Source: Pseudocercospora fijiensis CIRAD86 (taxonomy: Eukaryota; Ascomycota; Dothideomycetes; Mycosphaerellales; Mycosphaerellaceae). From it: a stretch of DNA of 64,000 bases. Positions 33,899 to 44,714 of this stretch are shown piece after piece; positions within the stretch are counted from its first letter, which is position 1, and each line of letters begins with the position of its first letter. The notes below the pieces were generated by a model. That model saw nothing but the letters and a program-made list of their open reading frames with translations. It was not told the DNA's origin and ran no database searches. A program made the translations under genes and the position numbers. The stretch spans positions 186,001 to 250,000 of the forward strand of contig NW_006921550.1 of NCBI RefSeq assembly GCF_000340215.1, given 5' to 3'.

Positions 33899-36800
33899 AG
33901 TAGATCAACCTAGAAAGTAAATTCGAGGTAGCTTAAGCACACCCTATGGGTTCCGTACCACCCTGCAGAGTGCCCTATAACCACCAAAATTAGTGTACAA
34001 ATCGGGGTATTGTAAACACCCCTTGTGCAACCCAATTACCTCGGATTTCTACCGTTCCGAACAGCCGTAATCGCTCGAAAACGACTAAGTCTACGCCTGC
34101 ACCTTAGCACTACCACTTCTACCGCTTAGAAGCGACAACCTCTCCTTAGATCCGTCGTTTTAGTAGTCTAATTAGTATAGGAGATAGTATACGAGAGGAT
34201 TGATCTATCCGGTACGGTTTAGGTAGTGCACCTACGTATAACCTTCTACGAGCGCGTTTCGAAGGTGTTATAGGCTTACTGATTAAAGGCTTCTAACGAC
34301 GAGGTTTATAAGAGCTACCTAATAGCTGCAGTAGATCAATTAAAGTGTCCTTACTAGGCGACTATATAGGTAAAGAATGTAGAGCTATAGATAGTGCTAT
34401 AGAAGGTAGCTCTGCTATAGAAGGTAGCTCTACTATAGAAGGTGGCTCTGCTATAGAAGGTGGCTCTGCTATAGAAGGTGGCTCTGCTATAGAAGGTAGC
34501 TCTGCTATAGAAGGTAGCTCTACTATAGAAGGTAGAAATAGCTCACTTAGTAAGGGCAAATCGTCTAGTAAGGAGGATAGCAACGGCTATTAATGCCTTG
34601 ATGCCTCGTCGTTATCGTGTTAATCACTTTTGCTAGCGTCCTTTAGCAAAGATAGCGGCAATCGACTAATTAGCGTTAATTGTAGAAGGTCTGTATCTAA
34701 GAGGCTATTAAATAGGTCATCCTTAACCTCGTATAGTGCGTCTTCTTTACTGTCTTCGACCTAAGCAACAAAGCCGTTCTTATTAGGTAGACCGTAGACT
34801 AGCAAAGAATAGCCTTCGACAATAATGCGAGGCCTATATATATCTAGAAGGTTAGTATTAGTTGAGGCAACTGATAGAGGCGGAGTTAGCAATGCGGCTA
34901 TATAGAAGACTAGTTGCCGTAACGGCCTATCGTTAACACCTCGCTACTTAGAAGTACGATAAGGTGTTAATTTGGCCTCTTTAGCGCCACGTTTAAACCA
35001 GTCGTTTATGTGATCGTTTATCAACTTCTAGTTTATTAAGGCGTGGTTAGTTATCTACTATAGGAGGGCCTCGTATTGCTAAGCGTCGTTTAGATTGGAA
35101 GCCTACGCATCGTAGAAGCGGAAGAAGGCCTGTATAACTGCTTCTTGTATAGAATAGAAGTATTCCTTGACTCGGCGCTTTCGTAACACTCCTAGAGCCT
35201 TATTAATATCAACGTAGGTCGCTTTACCTAACTAGTTGTCGTTATCGATAACAAGCCTAGTATTATACTACTTAGGGTGTATAAGATTGCTATTTAGACC
35301 TTGAAAGCGGCTCTTATATAACTGACAACGTCGTAGCGTAAGAACACTCGCACTAGTAATATAGAAGCGCTAGATATGCTTGCAAGGCAGGTGATAGCTA
35401 TACTAGAAGTAGCAGAAGCATTTAGTGCATACGTCGTCGTATAAAGCAGGTAGAGCCATCCGCTAAGCAGGCTTGTTATTGTCTATATCCTTATAATACT
35501 ATATAAGCTTATTAGCTATCTTCTTCTGCACCGAAAGTAGTAGGTGTTTGAAGGCCGGAGTGTTGTATTTCCGCTATATTAGCAGCTAACCGTAGGTATC
35601 GACAATACCGTTTTGTCGTACGCGCTCGCGGATATAATCGTCGAGTTGGAATAGGTGTATTATAAGGCCTAGAAACAGTCAGTTGTTGTTAGTAGTTGTA
35701 GTATAGAAGGGAAGAAGAATGTAGTCGAAGGAGCCGTTCTAAGGAATTCTAGCTATTCTAAAAAATGCAGAAGAGGGCTTCTTTTATATAAATTCGGACA
35801 ACATTATAAATAGGGGACGAATACGCACCTCGCAAGCTCTATTTACGCATCTAACGCTTATCTCGGCGCTTTAAGTGTACGTAATAGCCCTCTAGTAGAC
35901 TAGTTGTTCGAACGGCTATTAAAAGGGGATCTCCGAGCCGTGCCTAAGTCGCCTATCGATCGCTCTTAGAAGCTATCCACTTCTTCTTTAAATAGTCCAA
36001 TTTCTCGACCGCCTTTAGTGTATTATAGCTTAGTAGGTCGCTCTATACAGTCTCAATAAAGTGCTAGCATTCTTCTTAGTCTCTTACAATAAACAATGCG
36101 TTGGTTATAGCCTTAAAGGTAGTTAGAAAGCGCTTAAAGTGCTTCTCGAGGGTTTTGATAAGATGGCGTTAGCAGAGGCGCTAAATAATGCTACAATCTA
36201 CAAGGCCTTAACTTATACCGAGTTGCTTACTCGCTAAGTCGTTAGTAATCGACTATAGCGGTATCTAAGAAGACTGTTTAGTCCAGTTTAAATCGTCTTA
36301 ATCTTTAGCTTTACTAGAACAGCCGTCGTTAACGTAGAAGTGCTTCCTATATCTATCGTATTCGCTAACCTTCTTAATCTAGTCGGATTGAGCTATTTCT
36401 TAAAGGGTTGAGATTGCTATCTCAATTAGGTATACCTGCTCGTAGTCTAGAAGGAAGTGAGCCGCTAGAAGCTATTTAAGGTAGTTATTGCGGACGTAGA
36501 CTATCGACAGAGGCTATTTCAGCTTATTCGTACAATAGGTCGAGTCTAATAGAAACAAAGACCTATAGTTGCGAAGGGCTCGAAGTTGCTAGTTAGAAGC
36601 CTAAACAAGGCCTCTATATAGCTTTCTATTAAGTCTACGAGACTTAATTATTCGTACGAGGCCTCGTCTACCGCTGAATTTAGCGCTCAAGTAGTCGTAT
36701 ACCTGCTAAAGTTAGGCTATAACCCCTATTTCCGCACTATCTCTTCGCTTATTACTTAATCGATAAAGGACTTCTCGATTAGCGTTACTAACGCGGTCTC

Positions 36801-37940
36801 GAGTAATTGCTACGGCGCTAGCGTCGTGCTATACTTGCTTCTGTTTAGGCCGTCTCATTTCTTCTACTAACTAAGCGACTAACGTTGAGCCTAGAAACAG
36901 GTTAATATAAGGTCTGTAAGGTGCTAAGAATCTACTTACTAGCTCGAAAATCGAGTATCTCTTTCTATACGGCCTTTACACTATCATTAACTACTAGACT
37001 ATCGACAAACTCGAGACTATACGAATAGCACTTATTTAGCGGTAAAAGCATTACGTAAGCCGGTCTTACGACCGTCAAACTATTAGGTAGACTACGTAGT
37101 ACGCAGTTATCGAGAAACTCGCTAAATTCGGCTCTTAGTCGCTTCTCGTAGACCTCGATAATAGTTAACTTCGCGCGATAGTCGAAACAAGGCTTCGTAT
37201 ACGCTATACGCTTCCGCTAAGGCCTCTTACGCATTTAAGCAGTTACAACGACTTCTAGAGCCATTTCCGCGCGCTAATAGTCTATATAGCGCTTATAGAT
37301 GCGACACTTAAAGCTAAGTCGTCGATATAGTCGCCTATTGCTATTATTCGACAGGTAGTTTAGCCGGTTCTTGCAGTACTACACGTTCGATACGAAATGG
37401 CGGTATTCGTCGTATTCGAAGCCTTCTATTCGAATGCCCTTATTACTACTAGTAGGGTAGAAGAATAGGCGCCTTCGATCGTACAGATTTAGTAGAAACG
37501 GGCTCTCAAACTACAACAATACGCTTAGTACGAGATTATTACGGTTTACGAGATATACGTACCGGCCGCTTAACTTCTAGCTTACTAAGCAACAACTCTA
37601 CATCCTTAGGCGATAGGTGTTTAGCGTACGAAGGCTTATACATAATAAAGAGCGTGGAATTAGCGATAGTAAGGTTAAAACAAAGGCGGCACGTAATACG
37701 AGGAAGAGGTAGAATAGGTCGATAAACAAATAGGTGGAAATGGTCTCTAGATAAGGTCTAGTTTGGCTTCATTGTAAGCAGGCCTATACTATGCTATTAC
37801 AAGGCTTCAAATTGGCTCGAAATTGGACCTCTTAGCGGTCTATATATAGCCTATTAATAACCATAGAAGTGGACAAGCGCCGTAGCAAACCTAGCCGCCG
37901 TGGCGGCGCGATCTACACCCTTGTTTAGGTTGATATACTT
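33899..37940 (-). mobile_element. RIP-mutated Mutator-like DNA transposon, copy 2 (inverted relative to copy 1)
   Basis: A 4.04-kb element with the same ends as copy 1: AGTAGATCAACCT (33899-33911) and AGGTTGATATACTT (37927-37940). The two copies match along their whole length in opposite orientation, for example the block at 33,930-34,110 against 14,820-14,980. RIP stops fill the transposase frame on the minus strand. Near 35,370-35,420 the zinc-finger region retains HLPCKHI after CFC, giving the C-x-C...C-x-H SWIM pattern that copy 1 has lost. This copy alone carries the 18-bp minisatellite at 34,397. Its left neighbour is the Tc1/mariner element; its right end is 225 bp from the CFEM gene. 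Confidence 0.78.
34397..34535. repeat. 18-bp minisatellite inside Mutator-like copy 2
   Basis: About seven and a half tandem copies of an 18-bp unit (CTATAGAAGGTRGCTCTR) occur, with R marking positions that alternate A/G. The array is open in one frame on each strand (repeat EGSSAI / IAELPS) only because the unit length is a multiple of three. Copy 1 of the transposon has no such array at the matching place near 14,530-14,560. Confidence 0.9.
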
Positions 37941-38164
37941 ATATCTACTTCCAGCGTCTTTATGATTCGATGCCAGCACCGTCCCGAGTCTCCCGAACGT
38001 GAGATGAACAACACTTCATCTCCCTTCCGATAGCTTCTTCTGAACGAGAAGATCACCTCCTGTTTCTTGACCAATCTATTATTCTAGGCTTCTTTCGCTC
38101 GTTTTCGAAGACACATCATCTAAGATAGATCATCTTCCAGCCTTTCGACTTTAGATCATTCACA

Positions 38165-38865
38165 ATGCACGCAATCTATACCTCGATCTTTACCCTCGCG
38201 GCCTTCGCTGTCGCTCAAGACTTGACGGACACTACTCAGGCCATCAAGTTGATTCCAGCATGTGCTATTAGCTGTTTCACTCAGGGCATTACCGCCACGA
38301 CATGCGGCCCGACTGACGTGCACTGTCAATGCACAACCGGAGCAGCAGATGTCGCCAAAGTGGTCATACCATGTCTGTGCAATGCCATGGCAGACAAAAC
38401 TTGCAGTTCTGATGAATTGATGAGTATGCCAGATCACAGTGCCTCAGAGCCCATCGACTGCATTAGCTAAATTATTGTCTCACAGAGGCCGCTGACGCTA
38501 CCACGAAAATCTGTACCGCTGCACTGGCAGCTAAGGGCGAGACGTTCAAGTCTACATCTCTCGATCCTTCCATGTGCAAGTCCTTGAACAGTGCTGTGGG
38601 TGGCTCGACCCCAAGCTCGACAGCAACCGCGAAAGCAACCTCGACGGCAAGCTCGAAAGCAACCTCGACACCAAGTCCTACTGCTGGACATAGTGGAGGA
38701 AATGCGACTAGTGGTCACAACGACACCACCTCCGGCCATGCTGGCAATTCAACATCCACTTCCAAAAAAGGTTCTGCTCCTGCCGTGGCTGCTTTCGAGA
38801 GCTTCAAACTGCTCATCTCGTGTGGTATGCTGGGTCTTGCAGGTGTCGCTTGGATGGCTTTGTAG
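38165..38865 (+). CDS. CFEM-domain secreted protein, probably GPI-anchored
   Basis: Two exons, 38165-38423 and 38486-38865, encode 212 residues. A signal peptide (1-17, ...LAAFAVA) leads into a CFEM domain with the order CAISC, TTC, TDVHCQC, IPCLC, KTC and KIC. The Asp in TDVHC is at the place that coordinates heme iron in known CFEM proteins. There are nine cysteines here rather than eight; the extra one is in CLC. A Ser/Thr-rich stalk (STATAKATSTASSKATSTPS) and a hydrophobic C-terminus (LLISCGMLGLAGVAWMAL) indicate a GPI anchor. The 62-bp intron (gtatgc...tctcacag) is needed to keep the last cysteine. CFEM proteins serve in heme/iron uptake, wall structure or host interaction; which one cannot be told. 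Confidence 0.88.
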
Positions 38866-39060
38866 AGGCTAGAGTCTTGAGAGAAGGCGCTGGGAGGAGT
38901 GATACTGGCGGCGACGCTGACACATGTCCCGCTAAAAGTGCGAATTTGTCCCTCGCAAATGAGTCTTGTAAACACCCACGTTTCGTAGTTGGATGTAGCG
39001 CTGCATGATTTTCCTCACTTTGGGTTGCAATGGCTGTTCATAGATTGTCGAAAGCCTTCC

Positions 39061-40128
39061 TCACTCAAGCGCCTCCTCCCATTTCTTGCTCCAAGCAGTA
39101 AACTCATCTTCCTTCCCACTCCAATCCAACCTGACCAACGCAGCCGCATCTTTCGCCTCCCTCACACACTTCTCCAACTCCTCCTTCGCCCCATCCTCAT
39201 CCAAATCATAAAACTTACTAATCAACTCATCAACCCCGTTCTGCACCACGGACAACCCCATCAAAACCCGATCCACAACCTCCACCTTCCCCATCTCAAC
39301 CCTATACTCCTTAAACCTCCTCTTCCCAAGCGCCGTATACAAAAACACAACTTTCTTCAACCTGCCCTCCGCCACTTCCACCAACTCCTTCAACTCCGGC
39401 CGATCCTTCGGCATAGAATTCGCCGCATTGAAAATCTCATCCAAACTATCCACCTCTTCCCCATCGACCCCCTCATCATCACTCCCCAACAATTCATCCC
39501 CATCATGTCCCTCAGCGTCTAAATCCGTCCCCTCTTTCCACTCCTGCAACTCCGCAATCGCATCTTTGATCGTATCGCGATACTGCTCCGCCTTCTGCAC
39601 CGCCAACCCAGCAATTCCCATATGACTCAAAGCGATCAGAGCATCGCAAGAATCCCATACTACGCCTGTACTACTCAAAGAATCTCTCGCGGTGGAAGAT
39701 CCCGCATCATTCCCGTTCGAAATCGAATGTAGTTCGGTGAGGAGATTTTGGATTTCTAGGAATACGCGTTTAATTCTGATGCGGAGTTCGTGAGAGATTG
39801 TCGTTCCCCAGATGGATTTTTCTTGCAGCGTGCAGATCTGTGAGGCGGAGAGCATGGCGGGGAGACATGTTGAGGATAGGTCGCGGAGGACTTTTGTTAT
39901 TGCGGTGGGGGTGAAGGGTTTGTTGATTGCGAGGAGGGAGATTTTTGTGGTGTGGGCTTTTAGGAGTTTGGCGGAGTCGCGGAGGACGTCGAGTGGGTTT
40001 GGAGGGTTTTCGATGGGGTCGATTTTGGTCTCGGTGGTTGTGAGGGTGGCGGAGAATTGTTTGAGTAGGGATTGTGTGGTGGATATGAGGTCTTGTAGGG
40101 TCTTGAGATCTGCTTGTGAAGGTGCCAT
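39061..40128 (-). CDS. GCIP (Grap2/cyclin-D-interacting) family protein
   Basis: One exon of 355 residues. It is largely alpha-helical with an N-terminal helical region (TLQDLISTTQSLLKQF), the DSCDALIALSHMGIAGLAVQKAEQYRDTIKDAIAEL block, a strongly acidic insert (DLDAEGHDGDELLGSDDEG) and KKVVFLYTALGKRRF later, features I associate with the fungal GCIP/CCNDBP1-like family. Animal members bind cyclin D and Grap2; the fungal role is unclear. No signal or membrane segment. The assignment is by recalled resemblance only. Confidence 0.7.
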   Translation of the reverse strand: MAPSQADLKTLQDLISTTQSLLKQFSATLTTTETKIDPIENPPNPLDVLRDSAKLLKAHTTKISLLAINKPFTPTAITKVLRDLSSTCLPAMLSASQICTLQEKSIWGTTISHELRIRIKRVFLEIQNLLTELHSISNGNDAGSSTARDSLSSTGVVWDSCDALIALSHMGIAGLAVQKAEQYRDTIKDAIAELQEWKEGTDLDAEGHDGDELLGSDDEGVDGEEVDSLDEIFNAANSMPKDRPELKELVEVAEGRLKKVVFLYTALGKRRFKEYRVEMGKVEVVDRVLMGLSVVQNGVDELISKFYDLDEDGAKEELEKCVREAKDAAALVRLDWSGKEDEFTAWSKKWEEALE

Positions 40129-40565
40129 GATTGTGGTTGTGGTGAGGAGGTTGTTGAAATTATTTGGAGGTGGAGTAGGAAAGTGGGATCATTGGTACGG
40201 GTAGAGAAATCGTAGCGCGCAGATCTCGCCATCAATGTCCTGGCTGCACGTCAACTTATGCCTGTCAACTCAAACTCGACTTCATCTGGACATCTTGCTC
40301 TTATAAGCGGTGTCTTTAGTTGATGGCGGCGAGAAATGAGGTTGAGTCACCATGGACGGTGTACACGCAAGTCGGAAGGAAAAGTGGTTCAATCAAGTAT
40401 TCAGTTGTGAATTGATGAGCTGATTTGATGGACCCATCCTCCCTCATGGTATCATCGCAAAAACCACAGCAAACTCCATCGGGCTTCTCACTTCGGAGCC
40501 GGGTCATAGCATTTCCTCAACGCCAGTCCAATGATAACTATACAGTCGTGCCTCGCAAACCTCAA

Positions 40566-40952
40566 TCAAGGGCGGCGAGTGGTGAAGTCGGTCTCAAGCT
40601 CGCTGGCAGCACTCTCGGTTCCACCGCACGAGCAAGAGTCGGCAGCTCGCTTGCCACAGGCACAAGTCGATCCGCTCACTTTCGCATTCTCAGTTTGCTT
40701 GCGGCTGCAGGTGCACTCTCCGGCTGGACGTTGGTCTATCATTGAGTCAGTACTGGCGTTGGCAAAAGATCTTGGCTCGTACTTACTGCAAGAGCATCGA
40801 GCACCGACAACCTTGTTCTCCGTCTGAGCCTTCTCACAATTGCAGTGCAGAGCAGCCTGCTTGCCACAGGAGCACGTTGCCTCTTTGGCGCAGATACAGC
40901 CTCCCTCACGGCCACAGCATGTTGCTGGAACGGCGGCTGTTGGTGCAGACAT
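40566..40952 (-). CDS. Cys-rich metallothionein-like protein (DUF7871 type)
   Basis: Two exons, 40952-40787 and 40735-40566, give 111 residues. Cysteines recur in pairs: TCCGREGGCICA, TCSCGKQAALHCNC, RCSC, ECTCSRKQTENAKVSGSTCACGK and DSCSCG. The spacing C-x-C and the repeated CGK(Q/R)A unit match a small fungal Cys-rich family of probable metal binders. The 51-bp intron (gtaagt...gatag) joins RCSC to NQRPAGECTC; the unspliced frame would insert an unrelated linker. It lies 438 bp upstream of the GCIP gene on the same strand; the two probably have separate promoters. Metal binding is inferred from cysteine content. Confidence 0.8.
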   Translation of the reverse strand: MSAPTAAVPATCCGREGGCICAKEATCSCGKQAALHCNCEKAQTENKVVGARCSCSKYEPRSFANASTDSMIDQRPAGECTCSRKQTENAKVSGSTCACGKRAADSCSCGGTESAASELETDFTTRRP

Positions 40953-41846
40953 TGTGTGGTGGTTTCGTTGATATGTTGGGTTATTGAAGTGTCGAAGGGT
41001 GATATTGCTGATCGATGTGCTTGATCCAGTGTTTGTCTGGGTCGAGTTGAATGTCGAATATGCAAGAGGAAGCAGCCAGTGAGTCGCTATAAATGCTGTT
41101 TGTTCTCAATGATGTAGACCGATTTGAGCCGTGATTACCTCACTTCTGATTGGTCAATTCCTTCCTTGTCCGTGCGGCAAGGAAACTTCACCTGACAGCC
41201 TCGATCTTTCGATGTGTCTCGCCACAAGTTCCGGTCCACTTTCGCTGTCATATGCATTAAGCTCCCGACGATTGGCTCATACGCTTGTCCAAGGCTGTCA
41301 CCAACTGTGGTGAAAAATGATGACAGGTTTGCTGGTGTGTTCTTCCACAGACCTGTATCGCATTGAGCTACGCCACAGCAGGCGCCATAACGACCACAAC
41401 AACATCAACAGCGGCGGCATACGTTCGCTTTGACAAGAAACTTTAATGGAGATGAGTGTACGAAATTTCCGAATGTTGTCTGCTCGAACGATTTTTAGAG
41501 ACATTAATAGGTTGATCCCAATGCCAGATGCGGTACGATATGTTCTTTCCAGTACATGTACTCGACCCTGTCAAAATTTGAATAACATACCATCCAATCT
41601 CGAAGTCTACACTTTAGGCCCCGGCCATCGCTCTGGGTGGGACTGGCATTGGCACCGACGCACGTTCCTGCTGGGAAGACGTCCAATGATTTGCCCAGTA
41701 GCAGGATGAATCCCGAGTGACTCTTTGATGAAGGCTTATAGATATGGCATTTCCTGGGCCTTTTTAAACATGATTGGATCAGAGATTCTTCGCTCACCGA
41801 AGAAGGTGTATCTGATGTAGGAAGAGAGGCTGGCACGCACTTGAAC
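40953..41846. other. intergenic region, no gene seen
   Basis: Promoter side of the Cys-rich gene and 3' flank of the bicupin gene. No credible coding frame was found; the 178-codon minus frame at 41504-42040 is out of frame with and overlaps the bicupin gene. Confidence 0.4.
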
Positions 41847-42947
41847 CTAAGGAGATGCGACAGGAAACACAGGCCAGTTCCATTCTCCTGAATCAGCCAA
41901 AAGCTGTTGGTCAAGCCCTTCGACTCCAGCAGAGACATACAAGAACTTCGAAAAAGCAGCCTTGGAGCCATAGCTGAAAGGCGTCCCGCCCGGCACAAAA
42001 GCAACATCGCCTCCCAACAATGTGGCAGTCTCATTTGCAATAGTTAGGTCAATGGCTCCCTCAACGATAATCAGCACCAAATGATCAGTCAAGTTCCACG
42101 TCGGCGAAACAGCATCTGGAAATCTTCGACCCAGCGTTATGGTCCCTTCCGTGAAGGTTTGCTCGCCTGTGACTGGGGTTACGAAAGGCTGTACGATCTG
42201 ATATGCGCCGGTGGAGTTGTTGAGATACTTCGGCCCCCAGTTTAATGCGATAAAGTATGGCGAGCCAGAAGAGGATGGAATGTTGTTGTTGCCATCATGC
42301 CAAATTGCACCAGCGGGTCGACTTCCATTGACGAGGTCTCGAGGCGGCGTGAAGTTGAGTGCTGCATGTACATCGAAGGAAGCCAGTTGTGAGATGATTT
42401 CGGCAGGAGTGCCAGAGCCAGCATCGCCGCCAGAATCCACAGGAGTGTATGGTGTTTGTGTCTCGTACGAAACGTTCTGAGTGGCCAGGAAGTAGAAAAG
42501 ATCCTCGAAGCTTCCAGGAGCTACAACTCCGACTATTTCTGTGTCCGGGTCTAGAGTCTGGAAGGTGTGAGTGGTGTCGACGGGCACGCTACCAAAATCG
42601 CCGGCCGTCAGCAGACGTGCTTCAGTGTCATTGCATTTGTGTGCCCAGAGCTGAACGCGACCCTTAAAGCAGCAGAAGTTCTCATGATATTTTTCATGGA
42701 TGTGTGGCAGAACACTAAGGTCCCCAGACTCTGGCGCGCTCGTCATGAGAATTGTGAGCTTGTTGCCAGAAGAGGGACCTGTGACCGGGAATCGAAACGT
42801 CTGAGAACCAATGGTGAGGGCATTCGCATTCGCATAATGTTCGATAACATATGGTCTCACGGAGCTTGGAGCTTTGTCTACCCATAGAGAGGCTCGAGCG
42901 GCGGGCGCAAGAAGGCAGAGAGCCTTCAGAACCTTCGAGTAATGCAT
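41847..42947 (-). CDS. secreted bicupin, quercetin 2,3-dioxygenase-like
   Basis: One exon of 366 residues. A signal peptide (about 1-19) precedes two cupin domains. The first has H82, H84 and E89 in PHIHEKYHENF and H127 in VDTTHTF, the spacing of the copper ligands in Aspergillus quercetin dioxygenase; the C-terminal cupin (GDVAFVPGGTPFSYGS) has lost the ligand pattern. Several N-x-S/T sites suggest glycosylation. The family cleaves flavonols with O2, releasing CO, and helps degrade plant phenolics outside the cell. The substrate is not certain, since related fungal bicupins act on other phenolics. Confidence 0.87.
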   Translation of the reverse strand: MHYSKVLKALCLLAPAARASLWVDKAPSSVRPYVIEHYANANALTIGSQTFRFPVTGPSSGNKLTILMTSAPESGDLSVLPHIHEKYHENFCCFKGRVQLWAHKCNDTEARLLTAGDFGSVPVDTTHTFQTLDPDTEIVGVVAPGSFEDLFYFLATQNVSYETQTPYTPVDSGGDAGSGTPAEIISQLASFDVHAALNFTPPRDLVNGSRPAGAIWHDGNNNIPSSSGSPYFIALNWGPKYLNNSTGAYQIVQPFVTPVTGEQTFTEGTITLGRRFPDAVSPTWNLTDHLVLIIVEGAIDLTIANETATLLGGDVAFVPGGTPFSYGSKAAFSKFLYVSAGVEGLDQQLLADSGEWNWPVFPVASP

Positions 42948-44714
42948 TTTGGCTTAGGATGGCTGGTTTCAAGACCGCGACTTGAGCGAGAGCTCTGCTG
43001 ATACAAGAGGCATATATATCCTGTGGACGATATGGCGAGGACCCGAAAGAAACGTGGCAGATAGTGTCCCAAAAAGGCCATTGATCCCCATAACGAATTC
43101 CTCGGTTAAGTCCGACCAACTGAAGTCGAGCAAGAATTGCTGTTAAATTCCGCGCACAGCCTATTGGATCTGATCGTTTCGTGCAATCAGACCACTCACT
43201 CTAGTCGAAATCTTAGTTTTGCCGACGAATGCCGGAGTCTTATTCCAGGGGATCTATCTACAGAGTGTGTACGGGGAGTCATATGCATTCGCGGAGCCGG
43301 TCGGAGACCAGGATAAGGACCGTGTCAACATCTCCTAATCGTTGTAACGGATCTACCTTTAACGAATAGGCGGGAAGGAAACACTACTGAGCGGCTTCGC
43401 GAATGCATACGACACCCTGTACGCGTTGGAGTGCTAGCTAGTGATGGGGTCCACCAACCTATGGATGGTGTACACGCTCTGTAATACACTATATATACGA
43501 CCCTTTTAGGCGAGCTCGTTGTGTATCACTGTATACACAAGGCGGAGTTATCGGATACGCTGATATCCCGCCTACAACCCGCCAAGCTGCTTAATGTTGC
43601 TCGGATATCCTAGTATTCGGGCATACCCGATGTGTATCCATGAGTGTATACCAGTATAATATACGATGTACACAACTTCCATTTCTCAGGGGCTGTAAAA
43701 CCACAACACTACTGCTAGCCACTAAACGTCAGCGCTATTCGTTCAAACCCATGAAAATGCAGGGATTCCGGATTATCCAGTGTTACTCCGATTCGTATGG
43801 ACTCCGTATAGATGTCGTTGATTGTCACAGGAATTTTTCAGTATCGTACGCTACTGCGAGACCGTGGATTTCAACAATATTCATCCTGGAGGAAGCCTCC
43901 AGGGCATCGAAGAGCTTGTGGAGGATTCCACTTCGCTATACCACTTTGCGCATCGAGCGTATTGGGGCGGTAAGCTGGTCAGCGATAGCGGTGGACAGCA
44001 ATTGTTTGATACGGTGAAGCCTCCCATCGTTCCAGCAGTGGAAGGCAGAAGTGAGAGGCTCTTGATGGCGGGAATCGTGAATTCGCCGGGAAGTAGTCGT
44101 CAGTAGATCAAATTAGGGCTTCATTCCGAAGCCGAAGACTCCTTCACTTCACATTTCGGGCGTTGCATCTGCTTGGATATTGAATTGCCGTAGCCTGTAT
44201 CAACTGCAGTGGTGATGGGACGATGCCTGATGTTCTCGGAAAAGCGTGCTTCTGGAAACTCGGATGACGCACGATCTTATCAACAGTTACAGATCGCAGG
44301 CAGCCGCAGTGGTGAGAAGGAGGCGCTGCTTCTTCGCGCAACCGAGCATGACGAGCGTATCGTTGGAGTGGCGAAAGTCTGCGTCTTGAATTGCCTTCTT
44401 CGATGAGGATCAGGCTGATCTCTCGGGAAAAGTCGTGTTACGTGCGGTTGCCAGCACCAGGCGCCGCGGATGGAGTGAATCACCACGGCATCCTCAAGTC
44501 CAGCAGTTTGAATCAAGCTGTATATGAGGCATTGATGAGTATACATGAGTGAGATATTGGCGTGGCGGTTCCTTGTAAGGCTGACCGGAAGTCATGTCAA
44601 GGTTTCTGTTTGGCGGATCGTACCGAAAACTGCCGATCGCCGACCCCCGAGAGATCTTTCGAGGCTTGACTTTCTTCCATACCAGCTCTTTGCCTCCATT
44701 TCATTCGTTTGATC
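42948..44714. other. 1.8-kb region with an inverted repeat and possible gene remnant
   Basis: It contains the inverted repeat at 43269-43422 and an open plus frame at about 43829-44106. That frame (RYCETVDFNNIHPGGSLQGIEELVED...) has a normal codon appearance but begins without ATG and resembles no family I can name. It may be a decayed gene or a late exon. The rest is featureless. Confidence 0.4.
43269..43422. repeat. imperfect 31-bp inverted repeat (foldback/MITE-like)
   Basis: GTACGGGGAGTCATATGCAT at 43269 continues through TCGCGGAGCCG to 43299 and is mirrored by 43392-43422 with a few mismatches, leaving a 92-bp centre. The total of 154 bp is right for a tiny foldback element; the repeat could equally be chance-derived from an older insertion. 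Confidence 0.65.

Noticed and set aside
34397..34535. CRISPR array
   Set aside because: The units are directly abutting without spacers, inside a eukaryotic transposon.
34345..34593. 82-residue protein with EGSSAI repeats
   Set aside because: It is the 18-bp minisatellite of Mutator-like copy 2 read in an open frame; the array unit length keeps it open.
38572..38872. Separate small gene downstream of the CFEM exon
   Set aside because: The frame at 38,572 is the second exon of the CFEM gene, and the overlapping frame at 38,591 is a shadow.
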